This document shows, piece after piece, positions 5,601-6,711 of a stretch of DNA of 6,711 bases (its first letter is position 1; the number at the start of each line of letters is the position of its first letter). The translations under genes were made by a program, and so were the position numbers. The stretch lies in contig JABJCS010000319.1 of the NCBI GenBank assembly GCA_018665505.1, positions 1 to 6,711 of the forward strand, written 5' to 3'. This DNA comes from Alphaproteobacteria bacterium (GTDB lineage: Bacteria > Pseudomonadota > Alphaproteobacteria > UBA8366). A model generated the notes under the pieces. It ran no database searches. It was not told where the DNA came from and worked only from the letters and a program-made list of their open reading frames with translations.

Positions 5601-6468
5601 TTTTCTCTCCAGCTGCCCGTTGCGCCGCCGAAGTCAACGAACGCCGCAGGAGAACCGACGATAATTGTTTGCGGTAACTCTCAGGCACCAGGGCATCCTC
5701 CATCATGTCTCTTTCTCGCGTCTTCTCTCCGGCCGTACGGAAAATATCTTCCGATGGCGTTTGGCCCATTAAATCTGCTTCGATGTCCGTCAATCGGATG
5801 GGATGATAATCGATACCGATTAAGACACAGGCGATCCGGTCGATGCGATTACTCGTGTCGAGAGTCATCAATGTTCCAACGCCGACGATCGCAAAATCGC
5901 CGTGGCGTTGCGCAAATTCACGAAAATCGTATCCGTGTCCTTCCGGCCAGAAATCGAAGCTGATTTCAGTGAGTATTTCGTCCGGCTCCGTGCAGGGAGT
6001 CATATAGCCAAGCGCAAACTCCTGCATGGGTACATGCCGGGATGACCCAAGCTTGGATAGGGTGATCGTCGCGTCGTGCAGGGCGGCCATTCCCGGAAGC
6101 TCGGCGGCCGGGTCGAGGTGCGAAAGGCTGCCGCCGATCGTGCCTCGGTTGCGGGTCTGTATGTGGCCGACTTGCTGCAATGTTTCCTCGAAAATAGGCG
6201 CTTTGTTGGCCAGTGTTTCGGAGACGAAGATATCGCGTTGACGGGTCATGGCGCCGACGCGCACTCGATTACCGTCGATTTGAATGCCTGACATGTCCGA
6301 GATTTCATTGAGGTCGATCAGATGGTCGACCATGACGTATCGCATATTCATCATCGGCATCAGCGATTGACCGCCTGCCAATAGACGCGCGTTCTCCAAC
6401 GTCGCGAGAAGTCCGGTGGCTTCTTCTAACGTCGTGACGCGGTGGTATTTGAAGGGTGCCGGTTTCAT
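5593..6468 (-). CDS. FAD-binding medium subunit of the molybdenum hydroxylase (CoxM-like)
   Basis: The 291-residue product is the flavoprotein subunit that receives electrons from the [2Fe-2S] clusters and passes them to an external acceptor. Numbered from Met at 6468, it has the PCMH-type FAD motifs AGGQSLMPMMNMR (31-43) and TIGGS (110-114) followed by LSHLDPAAELP (115-125), then the C-terminal CO dehydrogenase flavoprotein domain. The start MKPAPFKYHRVTTLEEA is the usual N terminus of the family and has AGGG (complement of 6473-6476) 4 nt upstream. A longer version beginning at TTG 6516 adds 16 unconserved residues and is less likely. It is the first gene of the three-gene operon and ends with an 8-bp overlap with the iron-sulfur subunit. 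Gene order M-S-L is that described for form I cox operons. Confidence 0.93.
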   Translation of the reverse strand: MKPAPFKYHRVTTLEEATGLLATLENARLLAGGQSLMPMMNMRYVMVDHLIDLNEISDMSGIQIDGNRVRVGAMTRQRDIFVSETLANKAPIFEETLQQVGHIQTRNRGTIGGSLSHLDPAAELPGMAALHDATITLSKLGSSRHVPMQEFALGYMTPCTEPDEILTEISFDFWPEGHGYDFREFAQRHGDFAIVGVGTLMTLDTSNRIDRIACVLIGIDYHPIRLTDIEADLMGQTPSEDIFRTAGEKTRERDMMEDALVPESYRKQLSSVLLRRSLTSAAQRAAGEKNV

Positions 6469-6534
6469 GGGGCCCTGTCTGTTGTATTGCTCGAGCGCGG
6501 ATTCATGAAATGTCAAAGTAGTACGGTTTGACGG

Positions 6535-6565
6535 ATAATACAGAACTGTTTTTTAAACTATCCAA
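6535..6565 (-). promoter_or_regulatory. Candidate sigma-70-type promoter for the CoxM/S/L-like operon
   Basis: Reading the - strand, TTGGAT (complement of 6560-6565) and TATTAT (complement of 6535-6540) are separated by 19 bp. The -10 is one base from consensus but the spacing is long. A perfect TTGACA (complement of 6511-6516) lies further in but has no good -10 at 16-19 bp. The assignment is tentative. Confidence 0.3.
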
Positions 6566-6577
6566 CCGGGTTCGGTT
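6564..6577. promoter_or_regulatory. Small palindrome upstream of the operon, possible operator
   Basis: AACCG (6564-6568) and CGGTT (6573-6577) form an inverted repeat around GGTT, touching the candidate -35. A second short palindrome, ATTCT-GA-AGAAT, follows at about 6579-6590. Either could bind a regulator, but no regulator gene is in the window and arms this short can arise by chance. Confidence 0.2.
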
Positions 6578-6619
6578 ATTCTGAAGAATGCAATATAAAT
6601 AATAAAACTATTAATATTA

Positions 6620-6637
6620 GGGGCTGTCCCAGATAAC
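6620..6637 (+). repeat. Left terminal inverted repeat (IRL) of the right IS
   Basis: GGGGCTGTCCCAGATAAC is a perfect 18-bp inverse match to 104-121. Confidence 0.9.
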
Positions 6638-6654
6638 CGAGATTAGAGGTTATC

Positions 6655-6711
6655 ATGGTATCCATGCGCAAGAGCCGTCTGAGCAGATACAGGCAGGATC
6701 GTCTGATCGAA
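6655..6711 (+). CDS. IS1595-family (ISXO2-like) transposase, N-terminal fragment
   Basis: The frame from ATG 6655 reads MVSMRKSRLSRYRQDRLIE up to the window edge. MRKSRLSRY..DRLIE is the usual N terminus of ISXO2-like transposases. AGAGG at 6645-6649 is 5 nt upstream of this ATG and 14 nt upstream of the internal ATG at 6664, which favours 6655. The zinc-ribbon and DDE domains would lie beyond the window. Confidence 0.85.
   Translation, partial: MVSMRKSRLSRYRQDRLIE

Larger units (their letters stand above)
6469..6619 (-). other. Leader and promoter region of the CoxM/S/L-like operon, cut off by the right IS
   Basis: Only 151 bp separate the operon's first codon from the right IS, and the outer half is very AT-rich. 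All native upstream control available to the operon within this window must lie here, unless the IS supplies a promoter. No coding region is supportable. Confidence 0.6.
6620..6711 (+). mobile_element. Left end of a second IS1595-family (ISXO2-like) insertion sequence, truncated by the window
   Basis: The element begins with GGGGCTGTCCC at 6620 and runs off the window after the first 19 transposase codons. Its end matches the left IS and it points the same way. The 8 bp just outside it, TAATATTA (6612-6619), are the predicted target duplication and happen to be a perfect palindrome. Confidence 0.85.

Noticed and set aside
5460..5963. + strand open frame of 167 codons across the iron-sulfur and FAD subunit genes
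   Set aside because: It spans two real, overlapping genes on the - strand, has no family signature, and is best read as chance openness.
6469..6516. TTG start at 6516 for the FAD subunit
   Set aside because: The extra 16 residues are not part of the family, and the TTG coincides with a TTGACA hexamer. ATG 6468 gives the normal MKPAPF start.

Overview
The window looks like a stretch of alphaproteobacterial chromosome, possibly of Rhodospirillales type. This rests on moderate GC, the style of the secreted thermonuclease-fold protein, the M19 dipeptidase subfamily and the CoxM/S/L-like enzyme. Placement below class level is a guess. The window is cut at both ends inside two insertion sequences of apparently the same kind. 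At the left is the last part of an IS1595-family (ISXO2-like) transposase with its right inverted repeat. At the right is the left inverted repeat and first 19 codons of such a transposase. Both point in the + direction and their 18-bp ends match perfectly, so about 6.5 kb of DNA lies between two direct IS copies.

From left to right inside the IS bracket: (1) a short gene-poor stretch (122-264). (2) A broken gene for a small secreted thermonuclease-fold (SNase-like) protein (265-713). A 14-bp tandem duplication inside its signal-peptide codons throws it out of frame, and its catalytic residues are also mostly gone. (3) An M19 'membrane dipeptidase' family gene on the - strand (731-1711). (4) A second, longer secreted SNase-family gene on the + strand (1714-2406), starting head to head with the dipeptidase with only 2 bp between the two start codons. 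(5) A one-domain PilZ (c-di-GMP receptor) gene closely following it (2428-2736). (6) A tight three-gene - strand operon (6468 down to 2756) encoding the FAD, [2Fe-2S] and molybdenum subunits, in the order M-S-L, of a xanthine dehydrogenase/CO dehydrogenase family hydroxylase.

The molybdenum enzyme should be a cytoplasmic alpha-beta-gamma hydroxylase, with electrons passing from the Mo cofactor through two [2Fe-2S] clusters to FAD. Its Mo subunit carries PLRGAGR instead of the AYxCSFR loop of true aerobic CO dehydrogenase, so the substrate is unknown and is probably a small organic or heterocyclic compound. No maturation genes (CoxD/E/F or XdhC type) are present here. The M19 enzyme could act on a related amide or peptide substrate, but only proximity suggests this.

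The most notable observations are the 14-bp duplication that exactly explains the frame break, the loss of catalytic arginines in both SNase-family proteins, the mixed CoxL signature (form-II-like loop with form-I gene order), and the direct IS bracket. I see no CRISPR array, tRNA, rRNA, phage gene or recognisable defence system.
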